NCBI RefSeq assembly: GCF_902167145.1
Contig: NC_050097.1
Location: forward strand, 39,106,095-39,170,094
Direction: 5' to 3'
Length of the DNA: 64,000 nucleotides
Source of the DNA: Zea mays
Taxonomy: Eukaryota; Streptophyta; Magnoliopsida; Poales; Poaceae
Within the stretch, counting starts at the first letter, position 1. The number at the start of each line of letters is the position of its first letter. The position numbers and the translations under genes are program-made. This document shows, one piece after another, positions 12,085-22,976 of the stretch. Below the pieces are notes generated by a model. The model was not told the DNA's origin. It made no database searches and saw only the letters and a list, made by a program, of their open reading frames with translations.

Positions 12085-12277
12085 TTTTGTTTGGTTGTGA
12101 GACAGCTAGGACGGGATCGTCCCCTGACGTCCTCTCTCGTCCCTCTAATTTTGAGGGACAACAGGGGACAACACAGGATAGTACTGTCCCAATCCTTGAC
12201 CTAGAACCAAACAACCTAATTTGAGGGATCGTCCCGTCCCATCCCATCCCGTTCTGTCATTGCAACCAAACGCACCC
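12085..12277. mobile_element. Tourist/PIF-like MITE upstream of the PPR gene
   Basis: Inverted termini TTTTGTTTGGTTG and CAACCAAACGCACCC, flanked by TAA on both sides (12082-12084 and 12278-12280). The interior has mirrored GGGATCGTCCC/GACGGGAC-type motifs. It lies about 360 bp before the PPR start codon, so it may contribute promoter sequence. Confidence 0.55.
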
Positions 12278-12637
12278 TAACGTACCCGAGGCGACGTCCT
12301 TCCTCTCGCTCTGCGCCGACATGGCCACGGCCGCCTCTATCTTTAAAGTTTAAATCATAAACACAATTTGAGATGATACCGGCCAGGTGAGTTGGCCCAG
12401 TCTACAGTACAGACGTACAGTCCTCCATTTAGTTATGAGGTTATGATTGTTCTGCGTATTTTAAGAGTCCTAATTTTATCGAACAAGCAGAAAAGCCCCG
12501 TATCTTTTCTCTCTCTCAAAGATGAGTTATATTTGACGACCTCCTTTCTACTCGAGACGATCCGACTGAACACAAGTTGGGACACGGGACACGGCGCGCC
12601 CGTTACTCCGTTGCTAGAGGCCCTCTACTCCACCTGC

Positions 12638-14212
12638 ATGGCGCCGCCCACCTCCCCCGCCGCCGTGGCGGCGGCCGCCCGCGCGTCTCCGACGCCGGCC
12701 GCTGCGCTCGCGCTCTTCAAGTCGGCGCTTTCCGCAGACCGTGCTCTGTGCCCGCTTTCCGTGCTCCCGCACCTCTCCGCGTCCCCGTCGCTGCCGCACC
12801 TCCTCCTCACCGCCTCCGCCGCCGCGCGCCCCCACGCCACCTCACTCCGCCTCTACGCGCAGCTCAAGTCGCTCTCCGTCCCCATCCCCGTCGCCTCGCT
12901 CCACCCGCTGCTCTCCTCCCTCCCCTCCGCCCCCGCCTTCGCCCTCTTCGCCGACATCTACCGCCTCCGCCTACCGCTCTGCACCACCACCTTCAACATC
13001 ATGCTCCGCCACCTCTGCGCCACGGGTAAGCCCGTGCGCGCGCTCGAGCTGCTCCGCCAGATGCCCCGCCCAAACGCCGTCACCTACAACACCGTCATAG
13101 CCGGGTTCTGCGCGCGCGGCCGTGTCCAGGCCGCGCTGGAGGTCATGCGCGAGATGCGGGAGCGCGGAGGGATTGCTCCTGACAAGTACACCTATGCCAC
13201 ACTGATCTCCGGGTGGTGCAAGATCGGCCGAATGGAGGACGCCGTGAAGGTGTTCGACGAAATGCTGACCAAGGGAGAGGTGGCACCATCTGCGGTGATG
13301 TACAACGCATTGATCGGTGGCTACTGTGACGTGGGCAAACTGGATGTGGCTCTGCAATACCGGGAGGATATGGTACAGCGAGGGATTGCCATGACAGTTG
13401 CTACATACAATTTGCTTATGCATGCGTTGTTCATGGATGCACGTGCATCAGATGCTTATGCTGTGCTTGAGGAGATGCAGAAGAATGGTTTTTCCCCAGA
13501 CGTGTTCACGTATAACATACTAATCAATGGGTATTGCAAAGAGGGCAATGAGAAGAAAGCACTGGAGGTGTTTGAGGAGATGTCTCAGAAAGGGGTGCGT
13601 GCAACTGCAGTGACCTACACGTCATTGATATATGTTTTTTCCAGGAAAGGGCAAGTTCAGGAGACGGATAGGTTGTTTAACGTGGCTGTGAAGAAGGGCA
13701 TCAGGCCTGACGTTGTCATGTACAATGCTCTGATCAATAGCCACTGCACAGGTGGTGATATGGAAAGAGCATATGAGATCATGGCAGAGATGGAGAAGAA
13801 GAGAATCCCCCCAGATGATATGACATACAATACGCTGATGAGGGGGTTTTGCTTGCTTGGGCGACTTGATGAAGCTCGCACGCTCATTGACGAGATGACA
13901 AAGAGGGGTATTCAACCGGACCTTGTCAGCTATAACACGCTGATCAGTGGCTATAGCATGAAGGGTGACATAAAGGACGCTTTGAGAGTCCGGGATGAGA
14001 TGATGGATAAGGGGTTCAATCCAACACTTATGACATATAATGCGCTTATACAGGGGCTGTGCAAGATTAGACAGGGAGATGACGCCGAGAACCTGATGAA
14101 AGAGATGGTGGCGAAGGGTATCACCCCAGATGACAGCACATATATCTCCCTGATTGAGGGACTTACCACTGAAGATGAACGAATGGCTGCAGCAGATGCT
14201 GCAAAAGCTTGA
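12638..14212 (+). CDS. P-class pentatricopeptide-repeat (PPR) protein, single exon
   Basis: 524 residues from the ATG at 12638 (MAPPTSPAAVAAAARAS). An in-frame ATG exists at 12392, but its extra residues lack family character and the 12638 start gives a Ser/Ala/Arg-rich, acid-poor leader typical of organelle targeting. From about residue 125 there are 11-12 consecutive 35-residue P-type PPR motifs (for example TYNTVIAGFCARGRVQAALE, TYNILINGYCKEGNEKKALE, SYNTLISGYSMKGDIKDALR), ending EGLTTEDERMAAADAAKA. No E, DYW or SMR domain follows. P-class PPR proteins bind organellar RNA sequence-specifically and act in its splicing, stability or translation; target and organelle are not visible here. The reading frame is undamaged. 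GC content is very high in the first 500 bp and then falls, a normal grass-gene gradient. Confidence 0.93.
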   Translation: MAPPTSPAAVAAAARASPTPAAALALFKSALSADRALCPLSVLPHLSASPSLPHLLLTASAAARPHATSLRLYAQLKSLSVPIPVASLHPLLSSLPSAPAFALFADIYRLRLPLCTTTFNIMLRHLCATGKPVRALELLRQMPRPNAVTYNTVIAGFCARGRVQAALEVMREMRERGGIAPDKYTYATLISGWCKIGRMEDAVKVFDEMLTKGEVAPSAVMYNALIGGYCDVGKLDVALQYREDMVQRGIAMTVATYNLLMHALFMDARASDAYAVLEEMQKNGFSPDVFTYNILINGYCKEGNEKKALEVFEEMSQKGVRATAVTYTSLIYVFSRKGQVQETDRLFNVAVKKGIRPDVVMYNALINSHCTGGDMERAYEIMAEMEKKRIPPDDMTYNTLMRGFCLLGRLDEARTLIDEMTKRGIQPDLVSYNTLISGYSMKGDIKDALRVRDEMMDKGFNPTLMTYNALIQGLCKIRQGDDAENLMKEMVAKGITPDDSTYISLIEGLTTEDERMAAADAAKA

Positions 14213-14619
14213 GCTTGCTAGGAAGCACATCATAAGCTCAATGTTCGCAGTGGACCAAAGACTTGTTTGTTCAACATGTGCTGGATTGTATTATAGCATT
14301 TTACAACGCCATAGCATTTCCTGACAAAGCAGTGAATACAAGTTGCCAGTTCCATGATTAGCAGCATTGGCAATAAGGGCCAGGTGACACTAGCATTTTA
14401 TGCACCAGTGGCCCTTAACAAAGTTGCAGGCCTTTGTCAACAGTGCTTTCAGTCAATCTGTGATGAATACCCGTAAACATTAAGGATGGATTAAAAAGGC
14501 ATACTTGATGTTTTGAAGGCTTTGAACAATAGTAAGTGGAGTCTCCTTTCAATCTGGTTAGATTACAAGTCATCTTGTTTATTTTTTTTGTTTCTATGTT
14601 CCCTACAGTCATAATCTTC
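14213..14619. other. 3' flank of the PPR gene
   Basis: Probable 3'-UTR and intergenic sequence. No open frame of substance; moderately AT-rich. Confidence 0.5.
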
Positions 14620-14621
14620 TA

Positions 14622-15340
14622 CTCCCTCTATTATGAATTGTAAGCCGTTTTGGTTTATTAGGCGCATATCTTTTGATATGTATCTAGGATATACAATTTC
14701 ATCTAGGTATAGAGTAGAACTTATGAATCTATATATCAAAAAATGTATATGCTATCTAACACGTTTAATCAAGATAGTATATGAGTAGAAGATCATGGAT
14801 CGTTATAGCATCTCTAACAATCCGTCCTAAAATAGTGTCCTAAAAATTGAAATACTACTTCATTTGAAAAGTTTAGGGCACATAAAACAACAATGTGCCC
14901 TTTAAATGGGGCAATTAACCGAAGATCTGTTTTACCATTTCTCGCCCGCGCACTTTTTGGTGCCTCTTTTCTCACCAGCGATCGTTTCCCCGCTGCCGCT
15001 ATCATTTGTTCCAACAATTGCTGGCATCTTCTGATCCTGAACAGTGGAGCCGGGAGTCACATAGACGGTGGAGCACCGTCATCACCAGCAACTAGTGTTA
15101 GCACCGCGCTTGTAGCGAGAAAAACGGTGACAATGTCTTGGGCACCCGCAACCTTATTGAGAGACGACGACGGCAACTAAGATGATTCTCTAGCAAGTCA
15201 TCCTCTTCGTATATATAGATTCTTGCTAATGGGCTTTTAACCTAAAGGCTCATTAACGTTCTTATAGATCATGATTGCATTTTAGGTATATATTCAACCT
15301 TAAGAAATCTAAAACAACTTACAATTTAGTACAAATAGAG
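14622..15340. mobile_element. Stowaway-like MITE split by a nested insertion
   Basis: The left end CTCCCTCTATTATGAATTGT and the right end (complement CTCTATTTGTACTAAATTGT) are inverted copies with TA on both sides (14620-14621, 15341-15342). At 719 bp it is too long for a Stowaway. A GC-rich block from about 14808 (AGCATCTCTAACAATCCGTC) to about 15270, bordered on both sides by TTATAG, is probably a second insertion. A 95-codon open frame within that block (14893-15180) has no recognisable domain and I do not call it a gene. Confidence 0.5.
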
Positions 15341-15342
15341 TA

Positions 15343-16512
15343 TTAATTTGATTATATTAAAAGTAACAACTGTGGCTTGCTGCTGATGAGTTCAGCAAGG
15401 TGAATAAGGTCCTGGCTTGTCCAAAGAAGTGGTGAGCGGAGTAAAAGGACCCTTTCACACTGAGCATCATATTGTATGCACACCCTTCCATTTGACGGCC
15501 ATTGAAAGCATCATATTGTCTGCACTTTGTGTGGTCCTAGCCCGTTAATGTTTTCTAAAGTATAAATATAAAGTGAGGAACCGGAATGAAAGGTTTCTAC
15601 GGCTCTGACACGGACACGGTGATACCTCTGGTTTCTGTGGGCTGGCTGGTGTTTGGTTGGCTGCTGTCTGGGGGGGTTAGTTCTGGCCTATTTCATTGTT
15701 TCCTGTTTGGACGAATTATTGGCATAGTCTATGTACATACGCGGTCATGGGCATTGGGTATATACCTTTTATTATGATAGTCAATAGTCAGTTCTCAGTA
15801 TCCTATGTATGTCCTCCACTCAGAAGCGCAAAGCTGAAGGCTGAAGTCGTGTGTTTACTTGACCTTGCCGTCAAGTGCTTCTCATCTAAAGCCAGCCATC
15901 GCTAAACGAATGGCTCCATATGAACTGAGGTAACCTACGGTGGACTGGACAAACTGATTAGACGCCTTTTTGTTTCCCTGTGTTCAAAGAATCAGCTGCA
16001 TCCATCATTGTAAACCCTACTCCAGCTATGGGTGGGGACATCAGACATGCAGATGCAGAGTAACGGATGGCCCACCAAAACACCTGATCGTGTCGTAGCC
16101 CAGCACTCATGGCGCGATTTCGCAACAAAGTGTGCTTATTAGACATGGCCTATATCCTTCGACTTGGATAGAATTTTGGGGAAGGCGCCCCTGGGTGTCC
16201 GTCCACATCTACTATTTTTCTTGGCTGCTGGTCGAAAACCAAAATCTTAGGCCACATCGTGCACGCTGTTCCTTTTGTTCCGTTCTGACTTATGTACCCA
16301 CTAAAATGTCATTACCTCTTTGATTGATCTCCAGTCACTACTTAAGATACTCAGGTGTGTTCGTCCCTGGCCTTGCAAAGATCGCTCTCGCATGGGAGCC
16401 TCGGACGTGTCCGCCTTCTTGTTTCTGCCGTGGAGGCGCGCGCTTATCTGCTTGACTGCTTGTGCATTTGCTGCTTTCATGGTATAGCTGCCGCCGGCGC
16501 CGGCGTATCCAG
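15343..16512. other. Intergenic stretch without recognisable features
   Basis: I see no gene, RNA or clear transposon termini. Short open frames (such as 15586-15777) have no family signature. Confidence 0.5.
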
Positions 16513-16527
16513 TATATATATATAAAT
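16513..16527 (+). promoter_or_regulatory. TATA box of the small membrane-protein gene
   Basis: TATATATATATAAAT lies about 55-65 bp before the ATG at 16579. The spacing leaves room for a short leader of roughly 30 bases. Confidence 0.6.
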
Positions 16528-16578
16528 CTGTCGCTCTTGCACTTGCACGGCTCTGTAAGTGCTGCAGCTCCACGCGCA

Positions 16579-17130
16579 ATGAAACCAGCGGAGGCAAAGA
16601 CGCGGGATCCGGTCGCCGACGTGGAGAAGCAGCAGCCGTTGCTGCTGCCGCCTTCCACGGCGGCCAAGGAGAATGCGCCGTCGGGAGACGCCTGCGGCTG
16701 CGAGGCGCTCCCCCGCGCCTCGCCAACGGCGGCGCGCACGCTGGCGCTGGTGGTCCTGGTGGCAGGCGCGGCCTTCGCGGCGCAGCTGGCGGCGCGCGAG
16801 GAGTACGTGCTCCTGGCCGTCTTCGCGTCGCAGCTGGCCAGCTTCTGCCTGTTCACGTCGCTGCTGGCGCTGTGCGCCCTCCCGGAGGGCGCCGGGCGCC
16901 GCCGCCGCGCGAGGTGGGCGGCCAGGGCGGCCGGGCAGGTGCTGCAGTGGTCCGTCGCCATGGCGGTCCCCACGAGCATGGCGTGCTGGGTGGTCCAGAG
17001 CGCGCCGCCCGCCGTCGGTGCCGCGCTGCTGGGGCTCGCCCTGGCCGCCGTCCTAGCCTGCAACGCGGAGCTCGTGCGCGCCCTGTGGCCTGTGCGTGCA
17101 GGGACCTCGCCTCACACCGACGGCCTATAG
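16579..17130 (+). CDS. Small four-helix membrane protein of unknown function
   Basis: 183 residues, single exon, very GC-rich. The ATG at 16579 is preferred over the in-frame one at 16462 because a TATA box at 16513-16527 lies between them. The N-terminus (about 50 residues) is hydrophilic and contains an acidic di-leucine-like string EKQQPLLLPP and two close cysteines (ACGC). Four hydrophobic segments follow at roughly residues 53-70, 76-101, 120-138 and 143-163, with an Arg-rich loop (GAGRRRRARW) between the second and third. This is the layout of the small, lineage-specific plant membrane proteins common in grasses. I do not recognise a catalytic or transport motif, so function is unknown. 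Confidence 0.7.
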   Translation: MKPAEAKTRDPVADVEKQQPLLLPPSTAAKENAPSGDACGCEALPRASPTAARTLALVVLVAGAAFAAQLAAREEYVLLAVFASQLASFCLFTSLLALCALPEGAGRRRRARWAARAAGQVLQWSVAMAVPTSMACWVVQSAPPAVGAALLGLALAAVLACNAELVRALWPVRAGTSPHTDGL

Positions 17131-18248
17131 TGCTAGTAGCACGTAAATATTCAGTTATGCGAGAAACACGAGATATCAAACGGGGCAAGAAGCACTCGTG
17201 GCTAATCCATCTGTCATGCCGATCTAGGTTATATATATCATTATCAGTGGAAGTTCGTTCGATTTGAAGCCACGAGGACGAGGCATTTCTTGGTTTCTTT
17301 CAACTGAAACCACCCTGCTCCTGGTGCCACCACCACCAGCAGATGGGATACCAGGCAGGGGTCTCTTCATAGAAAGTGCCTGACCAGATCACACACTCCG
17401 ATACTCTCCCATCCAGTGACCGGCAGTCCACTAACGTCCTGTGCTAAGACATGACCAATCCTTGGGGGGCACAAAAACGATTTGCAGAATCATATCGAAT
17501 GCTTGAGTTGACGCTACGCTGCTAGATGCTATGCTAGTGATGAGCAACGGGCAAGAAGCTGGGGAAAAGTCTGCCCACGCAGATCAGGTCTTCTTCTTCC
17601 TCCTCCCTTTTCCTGGGGCAGAGATCATGGCGCTCCTTGCCACATAAGCGCACACCCGCTTGCAACTTTGCGAGAAGCTGCTGGCATAAAGCCATCTGTT
17701 TGCACATGGTTTTCTGTTCTTCTGTTACATTCTCCTTTCTGCAAAATAAAGTCGACACCTGCAATCATACGCCGGCACGAACAATGATGCCGGCGCCTCC
17801 AGGAGAGGGATTAAGGTAGGTGCAAAGTGGAAGAATCGTTTGGTATTTGCCCTCCGGAGGAACGAGTCATCATTTGCCAATGGTTGGTTGGCCCTTATTG
17901 CTGGCACAGTAAAGCCCCTCCTTCCGGCTCACGTCTTCCACGGAGAGAACCGCTTGACCACCCGTCGCCGCCGTCCAAGGATGTTTTGCAGCTCTACTGA
18001 TGCCGCCGAGCGTGAACTTTCGAAAGATTTTACAACTTTTTGGTTGATTTTACTACTCTCTCTCTCTATATATATCCAAACTCCTTTCAGTGAATTTTGG
18101 AATCAAACGTAAACATGGCAACACTGCCAACACAGCGTTCTCTTTTCCTTTTTTTTTACACATGCACAGCCTTCGCGACCAGAATGGTGTGCCTGGATCG
18201 ATCAATCTGCCACCGCATTCCGCATTGCTCTCGTGCAGGTCTTTCAAT
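17131..18248. other. Region between convergent genes
   Basis: Holds the 3' flank of the membrane-protein gene (+) and the 3'-UTR of the NPH3 gene (-). A short AT run (CTCTCTCTATATATAT) lies at about 18057-18072. No convincing gene. Confidence 0.5.
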
Positions 18249-20415
18249 TCAACGCCTCTCAGTGACGGCGCTGCTGGAGCTCGACGGCCACAGCCTGCTC
18301 AGCATCCGCCTGGGCTTCCCGGCCGGGATCGCGCAGAGCGCCCTGACGCGGGCGGACGCGCTCCGGACCAGCCCCGCCCCCGCGCGCGCCCTGTGCACGA
18401 ACGCCTCGTCGTCCGCGTCCTCCTCCAGCCTCATCCTCAGGGTCGACACCCTCGACGCCGCGCGCTTCAGCCCCTCCACGCTCCAGTCGTTGCCGTCGTC
18501 GCCAGGCGCGCCGGCGACGGCGAGGCCCCGGAGCCTTTTCTCCTCGCCGTCTGTCTCCTCCCTCCTTGTCTTGGCAAGCAGCGCCTTGACGCCACCGGCG
18601 GCGGCGCGGCCGTTAGCCCCGCGGACGGACAGCGCCGCCGCGCGTGCGTTCTCGAAGAAGAGCACCTGCACGACCACCCGGAGCGGCAGCAGCTCGTTCC
18701 GGGCGGCGTGCATAGACGCCGTCTCGGAGAGCTTCCTGCAGTTGAGAACCCTGCACAGCTTCTTCCTCGAACCCTTGTCTATCTCCGGGTGCACCTGTCG
18801 CGTAAATCGAAGCAAGAACAGTGAGTGAAGCATCAAAAATCAACCGGGCTGAAACTGAAATGGTGCAGTCTGTTTTCCACGTATGTACTCTGAGGTAAGT
18901 GTCGACGGCTCGGTACAGATGGTCGTGCTCCGGGCGGGCGCAGTCCGGCACGGCCTCGGCAATGGCGATCAGCTTGTCCAGGGGCAGGTTGGGATCCTTG
19001 GCGACCTCCATCAGGAATCCATCGACCAGCCTCCCGATCCTGACCATCGCGCCGTGCGACGCCGGGGCGGACGCGGACCGACGCGCTCCCTCGTACTCCG
19101 AGCTCTCGGCGGACCGCGACCGCCTGTGTCCGCGCGCGTGCGGCGGGCTTGCCTCCGGGACCCCCGCCGCCGCCGCTTGCCGCAGCGCCAGCTCTTCAAG
19201 GATGGCCGTCACGGCGTCCACGTCGTACAGCGTCTCGCCCGCGCACGACGACGGTATCAGGAGGTCGCTCACGCTGGCGTCTTCCAGCTGCAGCGCCACC
19301 CTCCTCGTGAGCTCTGCCTTGGACGCGGGAGAGGCGCCCAGGACGCTGGCTGCCTTGAGAAGCTTGAGAAAGAAGCTGCAGGAGACGGCGTTCCTCTCGG
19401 CGGGGAGCAAGCTCACCATCTTTTCGACAAGAAGCCGGCTGTTCCACTCGGCTGTGCTGATGTCGGTTTGCTCCAGCACCAGGTACCCGCTCTTGGCAAC
19501 GGCCGGCAGCCACCGGCGCGCGTAGGTCTTGAGCGCGTCGCCGACGGCTCTCCCCTTGACGGTGCCGGCCGCCTTGACGGCCACCATGACGCGCCAGAAG
19601 AGGTCTACGCCGAGGTCGGAGACGTCGCGCGCCCACCACGGCGACGCGGAGCTGGACGGCGCGGCGGCGGCGTCGCCGCCGCCGGGGTCCGAGACGACGA
19701 GCGTCGCGACGGCCTCGACGCACCGGGACGTGACGCCGAGCTCCTCGCACTCGGCGGCGTGGCGGCCGGCGGCGGAGCGGAGCACGGCGAGCGCGTCCTT
19801 CCACCGGCGGAGGAGGCAGGAGGCGAGGAACGCGTCGAGCTTGGCGGCGAGGTTGCCGCGGTCGGCGGCCTCCGTCATGCCGAGGCGCGCCGCCGCGCAG
19901 CGCAGGGGCACGACGTTGTGCGCGCCGACCGTGATGGCCACGCCGTAGCAGAACTTGGCGCAGGCCTCGAACGCCTCTGCGCCGCCCGGGAAGCCCGGCA
20001 GCTCGGCGGCGTCGGAGCCCGCGCACAGAGCCTGTAGCAGCAGGCATTTGGAGAGCAGAGGGAACTGCCGAGCTCAACCGGCGGCGTACGGCAAACAAAC
20101 GGGGGGAAAAAACGGTTGAGCAAACTCGTTGGGAATCGAACGTCTCGTCGTCGATTAAAGCAAAAGAATGGAGGTAAGCCTCGTGCACCTTGTGGAGTCG
20201 AAACAAGCAGTGATCCACCTGGATTTGCAGGTCGGTGGCCACCTCCGTGTAGACGGACCTGGAATCACATCGTCGACGGTTTCAGACAAGGAAAGCAACC
20301 ATCCACTGGGAGCTTGGGACGGACGCAAGGGATCCGGAGGTTGCCAGAGCCAGTACCTGACGGGCCCGGAAGTGAAGAAGGAGTCCGGCCGCGTGCCGAG
20401 CCTCATGAGCTTCAT
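18249..20415 (-). CDS. BTB/POZ-NPH3 (NPH3/RPT2-like) domain protein
   Basis: Four exons on the minus strand: 20415-20357, 20258-20189, 20064-18889 and 18794-18249. All introns are GT-AG and the phases fit, giving 1851 bp or 616 residues. Exon 1 starts MKLMRLGTRPDSFFTSGPV. The short BTB domain spans the exon 2-3 junction (DLQIQVDHCLFRLHK then FPLLSKCLLLQAL, EACAKFCYGVAITV). The NPH3 domain follows: CLLRRWKDALAVL, WWARDVSDLGVDLFWRVM near residue 187, LYRAVDTYLR-VHPEIDKG across the exon 3-4 junction, then KLCRVLNCRKLS, MHAARNELLPLRVVVQVLF. The length matches the plant family of about 600-650. Members act as substrate adaptors of CUL3 E3 ligases and in phototropin or auxin signalling at the plasma membrane; the specific role here is inferred only. 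The gene appears intact. Confidence 0.93.
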
Positions 20416-20625
20416 CACGGACAAGGACCGAGACGAGAGCGGAGAGTTCAGTACTCGTTTGTGCAGTTTGCTCGGCCGATTCGTTTGTGCCAGCGTTTGT
20501 TTGATCACTTGATTGTGGACACCATAAGGAAATCGACTGTGGTCCACAAAGGGAGGGCAAAGTTGAGACCTTCCTTCCGTTGAAGTACATGCACCATTAT
20601 ACTAGCAACAAAAGGTGGTCTACTA

Positions 20626-20780
20626 CTCCCTCCCTCCCTCCCTCTGTCCCATTATACTCATCGTTTTGACAGTGTGTTAAGGTTATAGATTCATAACATG
20701 TTTTATGTATCTAGACCTAACTTATGTCCAGTTGTAGCGGGTAGGAAGCCAAAGCGACTAATATGATGGAACAAAGGGAA
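20626..20780. mobile_element. Stowaway-like MITE upstream of the NPH3 gene
   Basis: Starts CTCCCTCCCTCCCTCTGTCC after TA and ends GGAACAAAGGGAA before TA. The ends are imperfect inverted repeats (CCCATTATACTCATCG versus the complement of TTAGTCGCTTTGG-type sequence at the right). 155 bp, typical Stowaway size. It lies about 210 bp upstream of the NPH3 start. Confidence 0.55.
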
Positions 20781-20862
20781 TACTTGATTAGCTCCAGGTC
20801 TCCAATCTCCTGCTTCCTGTATAGAAGTTTAAAAGAAAATATTTTTTTATCAAGTAAAATAT

Positions 20863-21456
20863 ATCGGTGATTCTTGAACTTGGCACGTTATGTCATTTGT
20901 GTGATTGAATCCTCAAAACCATACAAAATAGATATTGGAATTTGGTCAGCCCATCTAAAACCGGCTTTGTTTAAACTAGATGTTGATGTGGCATTGCCAC
21001 ATTGGAGCCATTTGGGTCCCCGAACTAGACACGTCTCTCTTGGATCCTCCAACTTCCATTAATGCACTCTAACATGGCACACCCTGTTGGCATCTAATTT
21101 GAGAAAACCCGGTTTTGGATGAGCCAACCAAGTTTCAGCATCTGTTATTTTTATTTTGAGCGTTCGGGGACCTAAATAATACAACATGTCAAATATTGGC
21201 GGATCCAGAAACGATAAAGGGGCTGATTTTCTAGTGACTAGTGATTGATGCAACATAAGCTTATTTCTCTCTCTTCTTCCTCCTCCCTTCTTCTCTACCC
21301 TCCACATCTTTATCCTATAGAATGGGGCTCATTTTTCTCCCTTCTTCGTCTTCATCCCTTCTTCTCTATCCTCCACGTCTATATTCAATGGAGTCTCATA
21401 GGTGTAAGGTCCCTCACTTTAGATCCACCCCTGATATCAAGTTCAAGAATCGCTGA
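20863..21456. mobile_element. Element bounded by long inverted repeats, unclassified
   Basis: ATCGGTGATTCTTGAACTTGG at the left is nearly the exact complement of the right end 21436-21456 (ATCAAGTTCAAGAATCGCTGAT). The 590-bp interval has no coding signal. A second pair inside, GGCGGATCCAG at about 21198 and its near complement at about 21420, suggests another nested insertion. The class (Mutator-like or foldback) cannot be decided without a clear target duplication. Confidence 0.4.
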
Positions 21457-21898
21457 TGTAGTTCATTCTTTTTTTCCCATTAAAATCACCCACACGGCCA
21501 AACTCATGTGTCTTTAAAAAAACAAAACTTTGTCTCATGTGCATTGGATCAAGCGCTCCCAGTGCAATTTGAGCCACCGTTCTACTTGTGGAAGCTCTAA
21601 AGCTCGCGCCCCCCATGAGGCCATGACAAAAGAAATGTTGGTGTCCAATTTCGGGAGGTACCTTCAGCCGTACTACACTGGCAATGAACTGCTGCTTGCT
21701 GGCCTGGTCAGGTACCAAAGAATCTCCTAACGCCCAACTGCCCAAGCGCTGGACCAGTCTGGTCTGCAGATTTGCACCCGGAGGAGACGAATAACAGTAG
21801 GCATTGAAAATCATGCTGTGCTCACCAATTAGGTCTTCCATGCTCTTCATCGCAAATGCCATTGAAAACCACTAGTTCACCGTTCGAGGGATTATCTC

Positions 21899-22238
21899 GA
21901 GCTCCGTTTAGTTCGAGGGACTAAAGAATAGTTCCTCCATTTTAGTCTCATTTTGTATCTAAATTGTCAAACGGTAAAACTAAAACAGTGACTAAACTGC
22001 TTTAGTAGTCCCTTAAAAGATGACTAAAAGGAACTAAACCATATTAATTTTATCTTTTGACTTTCATTTATTTCAGTTACACTAATGATTGAAGAATGGT
22101 AGCGAGAGTGACATTTTTGTCTTCTTATGAATCATTTAATATATTGCGGATACTTTCCTTATAACCAAACAGGGTAGAGACTATTTAGTCACTGGAATAA
22201 ACTTTAGACTAAAGGAAGTAAGGAACCACACAAGCCCT
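21899..22238. mobile_element. Degenerate MITE-like fragment
   Basis: The left end (CTCCGTTTAGTTCGAGGGAC followed by TAAAGAATAGTTCC) and the complement of the right end (GGGCTTGTGTGGTTCC, then TTTAGTCTAAAG) are similar in type, and GACTAAA/TTTAGTC motifs recur throughout. This is the pattern of common grass MITEs. No clean target duplication was found. Confidence 0.35.
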
Positions 22239-22247
22239 CCATCTCTA

Positions 22248-22427
22248 TCTCTATTGTATTAAAGTACCTGTTTTTTTCTAGACCATCAGTTTTCTTGATT
22301 CCACGGTTCCAACCGTCTCTACGAACAATGGCAGTAGCCTCTAACAATTACAGCTCGTTTGGTTTGTGTTATAAAAAATATATATATTATATATAGAAAT
22401 CATAGCGATGCACGTGCAACTGACTAG
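22248..22427 (+). mobile_element. Small non-autonomous Helitron-like element
   Basis: Begins TCTCTATTGTATTAAAG after an A and ends TGCACGTGCAACTGACTAG before a T. The start (TC...ATTAAAG) and the end (hairpin TGCACGTGCA a few bases before CTAG), with insertion between A and T and no target duplication, match plant Helitrons. 180 bp, no coding capacity. Confidence 0.5.
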
Positions 22428-22752
22428 TGCTCCCTTATTAAACTCAGAAATATCAAAGTCTTTAAATGGTCATAATTTGAAAAGATGTTGTGCTACTTTT
22501 TTTTTTAAAAAAACTTTTACTCATGATGACTCATCTAATAACGATCCTAACGATTTTATCAGTGAATTGCAAGTGTTATAAATAACGTTTCATATGGTCT
22601 GATGTCAGCATATGATCCTTTCAATTCATTGTAATTGCAGACTATAACTCGATCTGGAAGAGCTACCCTAGCTGGTCATGTCACATCTCGAAAGCGACCT
22701 CAAACCTCTTCTGCATCGCACGCGTGACCACGTTACTTTCAAATTGTAAAAT

Positions 22753-22760
22753 CTATATAT
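22753..22760 (+). promoter_or_regulatory. TATA box ahead of the small peptide ORF
   Basis: CTATATAT followed by CTCCTTGCCG, 70 bp before the ATG at 22830, suitable for a leader of about 40 bases. Confidence 0.45.
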
Positions 22761-22829
22761 CTCCTTGCCGAGCTTTGTGCCTCATGCATCTACAAGTATC
22801 TGATCAGAGAGAGGCTCAGACGAGACGAG

Positions 22830-22976
22830 ATGGAAGCTGCTAGGAGGAAGCTGGTGGCGGGCGCGACGGTTCTAATGATCGTCACTGTGGTCGCCTCTTC
22901 TGCTCACGGCAAGTCGCCTGCTTGGCGAGGGAAGCCACCGCGTTCCTGGAGCCCATTCCGTGAGGAGGGTGGCTAA
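22830..22976 (+). CDS. Candidate 48-residue secreted peptide
   Basis: ATG at 22830 to TAA at 22974-22976. The N-terminus (MEAARRKLVAGATVLMIVTV) has a basic start, a hydrophobic core of about 14 residues and a small-residue cleavage-like site VASSAHG near residues 21-27. This would leave a mature peptide of about 20-21 residues rich in Pro, Trp, Arg and Ser (KSPAWRGKPPRSWSPFREEG). A TATA box sits 70 bp upstream and codon GC is higher than in the AT-rich surroundings. It is too short for most gene finders. It could also be the first exon of a longer gene or a remnant; no homologue is known to me. Confidence 0.4.
   Translation: MEAARRKLVAGATVLMIVTVVASSAHGKSPAWRGKPPRSWSPFREEGG

Noticed and set aside
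12577..13029. 150-codon frame rich in Arg/Pro, and minus frames over 12614-14233
   Set aside because: Shadows of the PPR gene, whose own frame shows clear repeat motifs.
14893..15180. 95-codon frame starting MCPLNGAINRRS
   Set aside because: Inside a nested transposon insertion, with no domain, promoter or homologous copy visible.
18883..20037. 384-codon plus frame (and 19196-20242 minus, 348 codons)
   Set aside because: Shadow frames of the GC-rich NPH3 exon 3, rich in Arg/Ala/Gly without a domain.
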